Source: Stachybotrys elegans (lineage: Eukaryota > Ascomycota > Sordariomycetes > Hypocreales > Stachybotryaceae). From it: a DNA stretch of 64,000 bases. The notes under the pieces are model-generated. The model did no database searches. It had not been told where the DNA came from and was given only the letters and a program-made list of their open reading frames with translations. The DNA is taken from contig JAGPNK010000005.1 in assembly GCA_020746835.1 (NCBI GenBank), forward strand, positions 1,116,001-1,180,000, read 5' to 3'. Of the stretch, positions 1-11,324 are shown one piece after another; position 1 is the first letter of the stretch, and the number at the start of each line of letters is the position of its first letter. The translations under genes were made by a program, and so were the position numbers.

Positions 1-1
1 C

Positions 2-887
2 AGTGAGGAGGTCATCGTCATCACCGGCGGCGCCAGCGGTCTCGGCATGCTCATCGCCGAGGTCTATGGCATGCGGGGCGCTACCGTCGCTGTTCTGGAC
101 GTCAATGACCTCGAGAACGGCGAGGCTAGGGGTGTCACTTGCTACAAGTGCGACATCAGCGACAAGACGCAGGTGGCCAAGGCCGCGGCTCAGATCGAGC
201 GCGAGGTAAGCCGCAGCGAGGCGAATGCTTCATCCACGCACCCTCACTCTCCCTCCCAGCTTGCTTACACGTCTCCAGCTCGGCACTCCTACCGTCCTCA
301 TCAACAACGCCGCCATCGTCATGGGCAAGTCCCTACTTGATCTCTCGACCGAAGACATCGAGAGGAGCATTTCGACCAACCTGCTGGGCCCATTCTACTG
401 CCTCAAGGCCTTCCTCCCGGCCATCATCCGCGGCGACCGTGGCGGCACCATCGTCAACGTCAGCTCCGTCCTGGGCCAGGTGGGCGCCGCCCAATTGACC
501 GACTATGCCGCCGCCAAGGCCGGCATCACCGCCATGCACCGCTCCCTGACGGCTGAGCTGCGCGACACGCACCCTGATATCCGCACCGTCCTCGTCACTG
601 CCGGCCAGCTGAGCACGCCGCTCTTCAGCGGAGTGAAGACCCCCAACCGATTCATCGCGCCCGTCGTGGAGCCCGTGGACGTCACCAAGGAGATTGTGGC
701 CGCCATTGACAGCGGCAAGAGCGCCACCGTAGCTATGCCGCTGTATGCCAAGTACATTGATTGGTACAACGTGCTGCCCGTGGGCATTCAGACTATCGTC
801 CGCCGGCTTGCCGGTGTGGACACCAGTATGAGGACGTTTGTCGGAAGGAAGGGAGGAAAGCAGTCTGAGAAGACCAGTCTGCTATGA
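2..887 (+). CDS. Short-chain dehydrogenase/reductase, 5'-truncated by window edge
   Basis: The 3' part of a classical SDR; its start lies before the window. Model: exon <2..205, phase-0 intron 206..278 (GTAAGC donor, TCCAG acceptor), exon 279..887. Visible motifs are the cofactor-binding TGGASGLG near the left edge, the NNAA turn just after the intron, NVSS with the catalytic Ser, and YAAAK with the catalytic Tyr/Lys. The spacing suits an enzyme of about 300 residues that uses NAD(P)(H) to oxidise or reduce a hydroxyl or carbonyl group. The C-terminal part, with YIDWYNVLPVG, resembles the SDR16C/retinol-dehydrogenase-like group, whose members are often on ER or lipid-droplet membranes. That assignment is family knowledge and the substrate is unknown. 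An earlier AG at 259 is a weaker acceptor because it breaks the frame. Confidence 0.88.
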
Positions 888-3800
888 CGTGGTTACTCGA
901 CAGTGTGAAAAGGCTGAAGCTTCATACAGAGCACAGCTATGACTGACGGCCGAGCATATACAATCTTAATTCAGACATATCTATATTGGACACGCGGCTT
1001 TGAATATCCATGTAGTCAACCCCTTGTCAATCGTGCCCTCTTGAAAGTTCCAGCCAACACGTCGAGATGAATAAGACGGTACATACTCACGGGCTACAAA
1101 TCTCTGGTGCCCATGCGGAAATCGGCGATCTCGGGGAAATGCGCATTTGCAGTCTACAATTCGCCTACAACACCCTCTTTCAACGGGCGAAATACCCGAA
1201 AGGTCATCTGCACGCTCAGAGCCGAGGGTTGCATCCCAAGCTCCAGCTTCACAGTGTCGACCGGTGAGAGTCGGCATGGGACGTGGGGTAGCATTGGCAT
1301 GTCCGCAGGAAGCAATAATACTACGGGTTGGGTTACACATCGGCCGACCCTGTCAGAGGCCAAGATGGGGGGGCTGGTCAAAAATGGAATATATCGACAC
1401 TTCAGCCTGTAGGTGTGGTTCAATCAATGGCACCTGTCCTGGCTTTCCTCTTGAGCAGCCCCGGGTCGAGATGGTTGGCTGATGTTATCAGTTGGCTTCA
1501 TGTCGAATAATTGTCCTGAATGATGGAATGATCCATGGATGCTCCATACTGTTCGAGAAGAAGCCCTTAAGCCGCACTCTTGCTGGAGTCTGTGCAATAT
1601 CCTGGTTCCACGTGGCTCGCGAAAAGCCACCGCCCACACCACTCGTGTTGGTTCCGGCATGGTTGTCCACTGTACGACTCCATCGTGTGTGTGGACAGGC
1701 CAGGCCTAAGTCCTGGGATGGCTTGTCAAGGTAGCATTCATGCAACAGCAATGCAGAGGACATGAGGCAGCCCTCAGAACAAATGGAGCCCACTCATGCT
1801 GTGTAGTATGGGACTTTGGGCAAGCCGCCTACGTCGGCACACGACAGAATAGGCTCCAAGGATCGTACGAGCAACGTTCATGCAGGTCTCGACCCGAGTA
1901 AATGGCATTGCAAAGGGAACCATGAGCTGTCCCGATTGAGACCTCGGTGGGCAAACGGAGGAGGGGAAGGGGCCAGGTGGTTCGGAACGGATTTCGGTGC
2001 CGTGCATGTCTGCGGGCGTTACGACGGCCGTCAGGTACACTAACGGACCACGTCCAAGCACTACCACAGGGAGGGAGGGTATAGATATGGCCTTTTGCGC
2101 AATGCTTGCAGCGGAGTCGTGGGATCGCAGCCGAGCTTTTCCGCGGACTAGAGGCCACGAGTATGGCTGGCCTTCTGAGAGGCGGAGACGTAGATCCGAC
2201 GGCAGGCCGACAGCCCGGCGATCTTGCGGAGGCGACAAAGGTGAATGAATGCCTACCTAGGTACCTACCTGATGACGAGCTGCCCAGCGGCGAGTCTCTG
2301 GGCAAGCCAAGCTTGGAAAGGAGATGGCGACGGCGACTCGGTTCGCGACGGTTTGTTGCGAGCTTGCCAATGCACAAGGGAAAGCCGACGCTCCATCGAG
2401 GCAAAGCTTGGTTTGCGAAGGCTCCTTGGGTACTTATTGTGATGTGCTGCAAGGTGGTGCATCCAGTAGCGCATAACGTCGCAATTCCCCCATGCCTGAC
2501 CCTGTCCAGGCCCAGGCCCGATGCGCAGGACAAGACTGAATAAGATTTTACGAGCCCTGCTTGGTCCCTGGCGGCGAACCTAGTTGAGGAGCTGCGTCTT
2601 GGCTCCAGCGGGTGGCGCTGCCAGTGCGAAGACAAGCTGCACGAAGCGTCCGGTGCGTCGCGGATGGGCTGAGAGGTGTTCATGTCGACCCTGGGTGGGC
2701 AAATTTGGGTCATTTCAGCCGTAGTCCTATCTGCAGTTCCCCAGCAGGACAAATAACGTTAATGGCGGGCTGCAAGAGGTGGCACTCCGTCGTGTGCAGG
2801 AGGACGGATGCGGATGGATGGTGACAGACAGACAAACCGACCACCAACACCTACTAACCTAGTAGGTTCCCCCTCCATAGTGCCTTACCAAGCCTTCCCA
2901 CGGCAAGGTAGGGACCAACCAAGCCGTCCAACCCCACTCCTCACGCCCGCAGGCAATGCACGTTGGGCGACCTAGTAATTGAAGCCGACGAGACGGACCA
3001 ATGGAACCGGCTTGTCAGAATATCATAATCGTTGGGGAAGCACCGCAGCTGGCCGAGCGGAGAAGAAGTGAGCAAAGATGAGCGAGGCGAGGTGAGGAGA
3101 CCAGCCGAAGGATCCAGAGCGTCAATGCAGTGAGAGACAAGAGGCGACGACAGCAGCTGAGAATGTGCATCCGTATCCAAGTGATAGATGGTAACCACGG
3201 CCAAGTTACTCCGTACCTTGAGGTCTGCCTGATCCATGTCGTCGTCAGCTGTCGTCCCATCCCGACGCCCCGTGGATAGGACATGGGTGCTCGATAGAGC
3301 TGGTGCACCAGAGGATGCCCCCCCTCCCATGTGCTGGGTCATGATGCTTGATGATGATGGTGGTGGTGGTGAGGTTTATTGCCCATGGTGGTGGTGGTGG
3401 GGTGCTGCCTGGCTAGTAGGCTGGCCGAACTAGGATATGACCCTCAAGCCACGCCGCACGCCAGCTCCAGGACAAGAGGCGCTAGGAGAGCAGCCCAGGA
3501 TAGTACCGGGGATGAAGGATCTTCTTCCCCCACCCTCAGCACGCGACAACAGCCATGCACTGGGCTCACAATCCGTAGGCCCTGCTCGACGCCCGCTCCA
3601 ACGCCCGTCCTCAATCCACCATCCGAGGTGCGTTCCAATCCATTCGCCGCCATAATTTAATTGCTACTACGAAGTAGTAAGTGCTGTGGTGCGGTGTTGT
3701 CATCCATCTCGGCTGGTCGCTGTGGCTTGAAAGCTACGCCCTGGGGGAGAACGTCTGGTGCTTCAAGATGGATTCCTTATCTCTTCCTCCTCCCCTCCAT

Positions 3801-4528
3801 CATTACGTTGGCGGTCAGTTTGCCGCCCCCATCTATCTTCCCCCATCCTCTGCCGCCTAATCCAACCCCTCGTGTTATCCTCTAAACGGGAAGGCGAAGG
3901 AGAAGGAATAGAGGGAAAAGAGAAACAAAAAAAACAAAAAAAGCAACCCTTCTTGAGGTTGCCGTCATCCACACCCCCCCCCCCCCCCCTTCGTCCCACG
4001 TCTCTTATCTGCGCCCGTTTCGTGGGATCCTCTCTCATCCCCCCACCAATCAAGACCCCTCGAGCCCGCCCAACACGGGCCTCGATTTCACCAGCCCAAG
4101 AGCGACTGCCGTCCCAAAGTTGTCCCATGGAATACCATCCCGTCCCATCCTGTCCCCATCCCTGGTACCTTCGAATGGAGCCTGCCCTGCCATCATCCTT
4201 ATTATATGTACATGCATACGTACATGCACACCTACATACATGTGCGCCGTATCTGGACATTGTATGTAGCCCACCTCCATCCGACCTGGACTTGACCATC
4301 CCTCTCCCGTCGTCCTATTCATTAGCGTCTGCCTCTGCTCTTGCTCGCCCGCCCTATCAGCCTCGCTCGAGCTTCTGGCCTTCATGCCGTTCTGAGTCAA
4401 CAAGGCCTGCCGATCCGATACAGATCCTGCCCGAGGAGATATGACACAACTCTGAACTCAGCTGGGCTCTCCTTCACCTTTCGCCACACAGTGTACGAGA
4501 CAGCTTCACAACCCGCAATCCAGCAGAC
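888..4528. other. Gene-free region, 3.6 kb, upstream of the pseudokinase gene
   Basis: No gene is recognised. Frames open by chance include one of 307 codons on the minus strand (1829..2752), which has no domain signature and an erratic composition. The region holds ACCTA/TAGGT palindromes (2252..2270, 2849..2867), GGT/GAT triplet runs (3352..3410), a purine-rich stretch (about 3892..3950) and a 16-C tract (3974..3989). The last 500 bases are pyrimidine-rich, as expected for the leader of the gene that starts at 4529. Confidence 0.7.
3974..3989 (+). repeat. Homopolymer tract of 16 C
   Basis: Sixteen consecutive C residues, directly after a purine-rich run and in the probable leader of the downstream gene. 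The opposite strand is a 16-G tract. Its length is likely to vary between isolates and sequencing runs. Confidence 0.95.
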
Positions 4529-6370
4529 ATGGCTTCGTGGTGGGTTCCCTCGCGCATTCACGCCACTGTGAACCGCGCCTTTGTCGTCCAGCAGCTGGTA
4601 CCCGAGGAGATTGAGCGGCTGGACCATCCCGTGGCCTTTGGCGGTGGCGACCTGACCGAGAGGACGTACTGGGAGAGCATCCGGGACCAGGCCAAGCGCA
4701 TCTTTATGATCCTCGTCGACCTCGGCATCCCTGACCAGATCTTTGGCATAGTGGACGATGGCTGGAACGACGGCGAGCTGCCCCTATCATTCGAGGATGT
4801 CGAGCGCCTGCAATTGACGGCCGTCAAGGACGACCGCGTTGACCGGAAGTTCTACCAGCGTCAGTTTCACTATCTCCTCAAGGCCATCGAAAAGGGCGAC
4901 CATGTCGTCTATGGGGATCTCGACGTCGTGCCCATCGATGTCATTGATAGGTCGCCTGCCATCACGGGCAAGGCCAGCCAGGTCGACAGGGTTCGACTCC
5001 CCAACGTCCCCGAGCTGGTCCTCTGTCGCCGCCGCTTTCCCATCGGCAATGGCCCGGCTTGCATCACCGAGCAGGGCTTTCTCGACTCCATTGCCAGTGT
5101 CAGGTCCTCCCAGAACGACCACATCGTCTCGTATTGGGCCTCGTACATCCACCAAGGCGTTGGCTATCTCCTCATCAGCCCATTCGCCGACTTTAATCTC
5201 AAGTCTTTCCTCTCCACCACCCCGGCATCTTACAAGAACCTCGCAAAGACGCAGCGGCGCGAGCTGATCCTCAACTGGATCCTCTGCCTCGTCGACACGC
5301 TGTGCTTTCTGCACAGCCAGAACCGACCTCACTGCTACATCAAGCCCTCCACCATTCTCTTCAACAACCAAAACCACATCTTCTTCGCCGACTCGGCACG
5401 CCTGACTCCGGATTCCTGGACGGGCCGTACTGATAAATCGTCCTTTGACCGCGAATGGTACGACTACGCGGCGCCGGAGCAGTGGTTCCGACCGACTGGA
5501 CCTGCCAGCCCTCCTTCGCGGAGGTACATGGATGCAGCCATGGCAAACGACGCCAACTTCAACATACCTCGAAATTTTGATGCAGCCGGCAGCCCAACTG
5601 CCATGCTCAACACGCCGACGCCGCAACTCAACCCCCAGTACGCCGACATCTTCTCGCTCGGATGTGTCATTCTAGAAATGCTTTCGTTCCTGGTGAAGAA
5701 GAGTACGAGCAAGTTTGCGGCTCACAGGTCTGCCAAGCACAAGTCGGCCGGCAGAGGCGGTGCCGTCCTCGACACATCCTTCCACAAGAACCTCGGCCAG
5801 GTGGAGTCGTGGATGGCGAGCCTGGCCAAGGACGCGTCCAAGAAGGTGACGGACTCGGAAGGCGGCCATGTGTTCCGCGGGCTTACGCCCATGCTGCATG
5901 TGGTGACGGGCATGCTGTCGGTTAACCCACAGGATCGCCCCTCAGCCGTCGATGTCCAGCAGCGCATCTACCAGATCCTGACGGACACTTGTGGCATCCA
6001 TGAACCGCACTGCGTGCACCAGTATTCGGCCGATCTCCAGTATGCGCTGAGCCGAATGCGCATCAGCGGGAACAACACCGGTCTGGACACTGGCGCTCGC
6101 ATGCGTCCCGCCAACATGAACTTCAGCAATACGCCGCGAGCTTTCCATCACGGTCGCAGCAACAGCAGCAGCGGATTTTCGCAGAGGAGCGAGGCGAGCA
6201 GTGGCTCAGTGGCGAGCAACGAGAGAGAAGGAGAGGGCAGCCACAGCTCGGCACGAGGGATACCCGTCCCCATACCGCAGCAGGTCCGTACGCAGACGAC
6301 ATGGCCTGCCCACCAGCCCAGGTACATGTCTCCTCCTGGCAATCCGACTTTCTACACGACGGCTCCTTGA
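4529..6370 (+). CDS. Protein kinase-like protein, predicted pseudokinase
   Basis: Single exon, 613 residues, starting at the first in-frame ATG after a long pyrimidine-rich leader. A kinase fold is suggested by the order of motifs. These are a strand-3-like LVLCRRRF (about 163-170), a hinge-like YLLISPF (213-219), a degenerate catalytic loop HCYIKPSTIL (268-277), ADSARL in the DFG position (287-292), and a YAAPEQW activation-segment end (313-319) followed by DIFSLGCVILEML. The catalytic Asp of HRD is Tyr, the metal-binding Asn is Thr, DFG reads DSA, and the VAIK Lys is not evident, so phosphotransfer is unlikely. Residues 1-110 match no family I recognise. Residues 510-613 are Ser/Gly/Pro-rich and probably disordered. 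A scaffold or allosteric role is inference. Confidence 0.88.
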   Translation: MASWWVPSRIHATVNRAFVVQQLVPEEIERLDHPVAFGGGDLTERTYWESIRDQAKRIFMILVDLGIPDQIFGIVDDGWNDGELPLSFEDVERLQLTAVKDDRVDRKFYQRQFHYLLKAIEKGDHVVYGDLDVVPIDVIDRSPAITGKASQVDRVRLPNVPELVLCRRRFPIGNGPACITEQGFLDSIASVRSSQNDHIVSYWASYIHQGVGYLLISPFADFNLKSFLSTTPASYKNLAKTQRRELILNWILCLVDTLCFLHSQNRPHCYIKPSTILFNNQNHIFFADSARLTPDSWTGRTDKSSFDREWYDYAAPEQWFRPTGPASPPSRRYMDAAMANDANFNIPRNFDAAGSPTAMLNTPTPQLNPQYADIFSLGCVILEMLSFLVKKSTSKFAAHRSAKHKSAGRGGAVLDTSFHKNLGQVESWMASLAKDASKKVTDSEGGHVFRGLTPMLHVVTGMLSVNPQDRPSAVDVQQRIYQILTDTCGIHEPHCVHQYSADLQYALSRMRISGNNTGLDTGARMRPANMNFSNTPRAFHHGRSNSSSGFSQRSEASSGSVASNEREGEGSHSSARGIPVPIPQQVRTQTTWPAHQPRYMSPPGNPTFYTTAP

Positions 6371-8124
6371 AATTGGGCGCAGTGCCATCGCACAGCCCAC
6401 GTAGCGTTAGCGCACAATGTGTTATGAAATGGCTTAACGATAGGTACGGTCTGGGAATGGTGCAAAGCTTCAGGCGTTTTGAGGTGTTTGGATTGGTTGA
6501 AGCCTTCGATCATGGCCTCGCTGCCTTGAGAATGCAGCACCGATCGGTTTTGGTTTTTTTTGTTCATCTTTAATTTCCTCGTATGTCCGAGTGCTGCTCG
6601 AGGTGCCATGGCCTGCGTTCGTTACATCGTCTCATGTTGTATAACGGATATGAAATGGGGGGGAAGCCATGATGGGTTTGTTTTGTTTTGTATACAGTTG
6701 CAAATCACAACGATGACTTGAGCGCACGCACACAGAACACAGAACACAGAACACAGGTTAATGTACACATTCAAGGGACATGGGCTGGGTTTTATGGGCA
6801 ACGCTTCACCCAAGGGATTCGGCTGAGAGCATATTTTACGTGATGAATATTCCGGATGGGGATATGATGACAAACGAAAACCACGCCGGGACAGCAGCAT
6901 TAGGCCAACTGAAGTAAGTTGATGTGATTGGGAACGCAAGGGATGGATGGCGGAAGGGGGAAGGGGAAGGGAGGGGAAGTGTGTGGGTGAGACACACCAC
7001 GCGCTGTCCTCAAAGGATCAGACCAGGATCTCCAGAAATGGCCATAGCACCCAGACCAGTGATGTGCAGGCCTAGGACGGCACGGAACGAGCTGGTTGGG
7101 CCATGCTTGATCAAGAGGATGGACCAACATATCCCCTGGAACTGCTGAACCAAAGTATTGACAGGAATCCATCTTGCTAATTACCCTTCTGGTGTACAAG
7201 TAGGTACTGGTGCTCCGCAAATGACACGCCGAGCACCCCGAGCGTGGAGTATCCGCGTTTGGTTTCACACAAATCGGGACTTCTCGCCGCGCCGGGGCAT
7301 TTTGCCGCACCCGCAGTAGCTTTCCCCTTCTCCATGTCGTACCTTGCATCGTATCGTATCGAAGCGAGCATGAGCTGTCTCCATCATCTATCTACATTAG
7401 CTCCATCGGAACAGATGGCGGCACACGTAGCAAGGTGTCACCATTCATACGAATCGGCTGCGCACGGGGGCATTCACCTTCTCGCCCGCATGTGCCCGCC
7501 GCCACCTGTGTATGCGATGCGCTGTTCCTGCAGCCGCGATGCCAGGGATTTGGGCGCCATCGACTATGCGCCATCGTCGATCTAGCATTGTCGGACTGGG
7601 TTGGGTATCCCGCTTTCCCACTGTCCTGGGGCGACTAGGCAGGTAGATCGATAGCAGATGAAAACAGGGCCAGGTCCTTTTGTTCCATCAACAGTCTCGT
7701 CTTCTGGTTGGCCAACGGTGAATCCTGATTGCAGGCATCGCATTGTCGAGGTGACGGAATACGAAGGACCCTGTCCGTGTTTGTTTTAAAGGATGCCCCT
7801 TCCCTCCCGTCGATAGGCCACCTCGCTTGTCGCGTACGGAAGGCAGCACGGGCAAACATTGGACATCAGGTCATCCTCGCATATCGATCTTGCCGATTAA
7901 GTTGTTGGCGGCTCCCTCTTGATCGCAGCGCCCGCTTTGTACTTTGTGGACGACTGACTCACGAAGAAGCAACTTCTGCACCTCGCCTCCAACTTCGCCC
8001 TCAACACCTCGGTTGCTCACACATAACGATTCTGAAGCGCAGCCTGCTCATCACGACAGCCATCTCCTGATAACAGCTCGCACACAACCACAGTCTCTCA
8101 TCACACTCGTTGCTGCTCCCTGAC
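6371..8124. other. Intergenic region, 1.75 kb
   Basis: No gene is recognised. It contains a tandem ACACAGA-type repeat (about 6729..6757), a four-run G-quadruplex-type motif (6956..6976), and, in its last 250 bases, the pyrimidine- and CA-rich promoter and leader of the GH72 gene. Confidence 0.65.
6956..6976 (+). other. G-quadruplex-type motif
   Basis: Four G runs (5, 4, 3 and 4 residues) separated by AA, AA and A fit the G3+N1-7 pattern. It lies between the pseudokinase gene and the GH72 gene. Folding is inferred from sequence only. Confidence 0.6.
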
Positions 8125-9543
8125 ATGCGCTGGCTTTCCATCGGGGCCGTGGCAGTTGGCCTCGCTTCTTTTGTGGCCGCGATTGATCCTATCGAGGTGT
8201 ATGGCAACAAGTTCTTCAACAGGGATGGCTCGCAATTCTTTATGAAAGGTATGTTTTTCTCTTGTTGAACGGGCACGTGGAACTCAGCCAACAACCACTA
8301 GGCATCGCGTACCAGCTCCGACCAGATGATCCTCTTATCGACACAGAGCAATGCCGCCTGGACGCCAGTCTGATGAGAGAGTTGGGCGCCAATACGCTCC
8401 GCGTCTACCATGTCGACCCCGAGGCTGATCATGATGGCTGCATGGAAGCCTTTGCTGATGCCGGCATATATCTCATGATCGACCTCGACACATTTGATAC
8501 TTACATCTTGCCGGTAATTTCTCCTTCGCGCCAAATCACGCATTTACTTACTGACTCCTCAGACAACCCTCACCTGGAACAAGACAATGTACGACAGATA
8601 TGCGGAAGTCATGGATACGTTCCACGGCTACGACAACGTACTTGGCTTCTTTGTTGGCAACGAGAACATTGCAACAAGGACTGATTCACCTGCCGCCCCG
8701 TTCCTCAAGGCTGCGACACGCGACATGAAGGCCTACCGTGATGGCAGAGGCTACCGTTCCATCCCTATCGGCTATACTGCTGCAGATATCAAGGAACTAC
8801 GCCCCATGCTTCAGAATTTCCTGACGTGCGGCGGCAACTCATCTGAGAGTGTCGACTTCTTCGGACTCAACTCGTATTCTTGGTGTGATCCTAGCACCTA
8901 CGAGTCGTCGACTTACGACCAGCTTCAGGAATATGCCGAAAACTTTCCCGTGCCAATCTTCTTCTCGGAGACAGGCTGTATCGTCCCTGGCCCACGAATA
9001 TGGGAGGACCAGGAGGCCATCTTCAGCGAGCCCATGGTCAACCACTGGAGTGGTGCCATCGTCTACGAGTGGATACAGGAGCAGAACAACTACGGTATCA
9101 TATCTTACGGGCCACGCGTTGATGACTTGTCACGCAATGACGAGACTGTCTTCGATGGCTGGACTCGTAAAGGCACGCCCACCCCCAAAAGCCCCGACTT
9201 TGACAATCTCAAGACTCGCTGGGCCACAATCAGCCCCACAGGAATCAGCAAGTCCGACCATGATACGAACACTCTCTCTACCCGAGCCTGCCCAAGCTCC
9301 ACTGAAGGCGGTTGGTGGGTTGTCAATGGCAATGTCCGCCTCCCTACAATCGGTGAAGTCATGACAGCTCCTTTTGAAACTGTCAGTAGCGTTACTCCAA
9401 CAAGCACTGCAGACACCGGCGATGACCCCGCTGAGTCAGACGACAACAATAACGATGAGGATAACGGGGCTTTGGTTGCCAAGTCCACTCTCTGGGGCCT
9501 CGTGTTCGCCGGCGTTGTGATGGGAGCTTGTCTATGGATATGA
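8125..9543 (+). CDS. GPI-anchored beta-1,3-glucanosyltransferase, GH72 family
   Basis: Three exons: 8125..8248, 8302..8513 and 8563..9543, giving 438 residues. GH72 enzymes cut and rejoin beta-1,3-glucan chains at the plasma membrane and wall. The N-terminus MRWLSIGAVAVGLASFVAA is a signal peptide, followed by DPIEVYGNKFFNRDGSQFFMKG, the usual GH72 opening. The acid/base Glu is in GNEN (exon 3) and the nucleophile Glu in FSETGC. The C-terminus has a Ser/Thr/Asp/Asn-rich stretch, then a hydrophobic tail (LWGLVFAGVVMGACLWI), as expected for a GPI signal. There is no cysteine-rich CBM43/X8 module, so this belongs to the Gel1/Gas1-like class without CBM43. Which gel/gas paralogue it is cannot be decided here. 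Confidence 0.93.
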
Positions 9544-9997
9544 TCGGAAGATGCTTTACTTGTCATTCAATGTGATAGGATCATTCTTTTGAGCCCCGAA
9601 TGGTTATGAGCTGGGCTTATCTATTTGTATACGTATACGGTCTTATTAACGTCACTTGATGATCCCCCTGTTGCTTTTTTATGTACACAGCTTTTTTATT
9701 GGAGGAGTAACGCCATGGGTGAGGGGTGAATCATAGGGATTCAGTTAGATATCTAGAGTAATAGTAACAAAGCCCTGCCCCATTACTCATTTCTTTATTG
9801 ACATCTCGCTCTTGTCGGTCCTGTAGGTAAAGTAGTCCCGGTACTGCTCGTTTCCCGGTTGTAAGGGTTCTCTGAGGGTGGAGAGTGACGGGCTCGCGTC
9901 TGCCTGCTCTTGAAACGTGCCTCAGTTGCTACTCCATGTCTGGTTGTCTTTCCTGATCATTGAGTGAATCACTTAAGGTTCCATCAGAAAAGCGTAC

Positions 9998-10261
9998 TCA
10001 ATCACTTGCTGCAGTGAGGTTTCCGGCGGGTTCTGAAGATTGAGAACGAGAAAGGACAGATCCAAGGACTATCGCAGTAGCGAGAACCGAGACGACAACA
10101 AAGAGCAAGAGGCCCATGGCAGCATAGCGCAAGCGAGCATCACACCTGTGGTTGTGGGTGCCCCAGGAGGTCCGAGTATGAGCTTGGCATTGCGCTTCTG
10201 TACCCATGATGTTTCGGGGAGGCTCGAGAATGCCTGGATAGAAGCGTGTATACGGATACAT
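9998..10261 (-). CDS. Possible small single-pass membrane protein (tentative)
   Basis: An 87-codon frame that starts with ATG and ends TGA. A hydrophobic segment of about 22 residues (AAMGLLLFVVVSVLATAIVLGSVL) follows a basic, His/Arg-containing N-terminal half, and there is a short polar tail. The positive-before-hydrophobic pattern suits a membrane anchor, but no family is recognised, and the frame could be chance or one exon of a larger gene. The region has no other gene model. Confidence 0.27.
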   Translation of the reverse strand: MYPYTRFYPGILEPPRNIMGTEAQCQAHTRTSWGTHNHRCDARLRYAAMGLLLFVVVSVLATAIVLGSVLSRSQSSEPAGNLTAASD

Positions 10262-11263
10262 TAGTAGGTATAGGATGATGTGCTTGGAAAAGGAAAGGTA
10301 TGGCCATTTATCCAGAGTTTGAGCAAACGATTATTTCGTTTGCTATGGAGGCGTATCTCAGCAAGGAAAGAATCGTGGATGGAGGACTTAGATAGGCAGG
10401 TACATCCCTGCAAGCCTCCAGAATGCAGAAGGAAGGTGTACCTCGCTATCATCGCGCCACCCAACCAACCCTGGAGTCAGGGTGAAGGCCCATGCTGTCG
10501 CAAAATAAAGACCTTGACCCTTGAAATAGTAGCAATTCCACGCATATATGGCTTAATCAAGACGGAGAGCTCCAAGAGACTTGTGCAAGGCCCGCACTGT
10601 CAAAGGGGACCCGAATTTGGCGTTGCGTCGAACGTATTTAGCTACCCTTATATAGGCGCATCTGCTAGGCTGGAGATATGGGAAGATCCTAGGTCGGCTT
10701 ATCGCAGATATTTCCAGCTTCCTAGCAAGTCTAGGTGGGTTCATTCAACCTTGGACAAAGTTGTGGCATCTTGAACAAAGGTCAACACAAGGGAAACAAT
10801 TTGTGCTACTGGTCGCCTGCATTTGGTGGCTTGGGCTGGGGATTTTTGAATTCTGAAGGCCAGATTTAATTTGGCAGGCCAATTTGTGCTGGTTGTGTAT
10901 CAGGCGGCACGAGGCGTTGGGGCAGGATATAAGGGCAACCGGATCGCCTGAGTCAGCAAAATTTCTCCGCCGAACCCAAGCAGCCAAGCAGCATCCCGCC
11001 TTCCTGCCGCGATAAGTTCTTTCTTTGCGACGAGACGTCAGATGGGCGCACGGCTGTTCCTCTCGAGGCAATTGGCATCATGGCAGAAGCGGCGCACGCA
11101 CAGGCAGGCGCTGCCATCTCTCCCCAAGGTACGGACCACACCCCCGGCGCGCTGCGTCGACGAGGAGCGATTCTTTCCCTCGATCAGTGCACCCGCAACC
11201 CGAGCCTTCAACGCCACCCATGAGGGACAAAGCGCCTTGATTAACAAGTGTCGTAGCTCCCGA

Positions 11264-11270
11264 TATAAAA
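11264..11270 (+). promoter_or_regulatory. TATA box of the TBF1-like gene
   Basis: TATAAAA, 55 bases before the ATG at 11325. The short distance implies a very short leader. Confidence 0.5.
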
Positions 11271-11324
11271 GAGGAGTCGAACCCCTTCGGATCGCTCGAT
11301 TTTACCTTGCCCCCAGAGTTTGCG

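Larger units (their letters stand above)
9544..11324. other. Intergenic region with one weak small-ORF candidate
   Basis: Apart from the possible small membrane protein at 9998..10261 (listed separately), nothing coding is recognised in these 1.78 kb. The right end carries the TATA box and leader of the TBF1-like gene. Confidence 0.6.

Noticed and set aside
1829..2752. A 307-codon open frame on the minus strand in the first large gap
   Set aside because: Its composition is erratic (many Arg, Ser, Cys, Trp), it has no signal peptide or known motif, and other long chance frames overlap it. GC-rich fungal DNA often has such stop-free stretches.
11271..11281. A perfect tRNA B-box sequence on the minus strand (GGTTCGACTCC)
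   Set aside because: The flanks allow a T-arm, but no A-box, D-arm or acceptor stem could be paired at the right distance, and the span would overlap the start of the TBF1-like gene.
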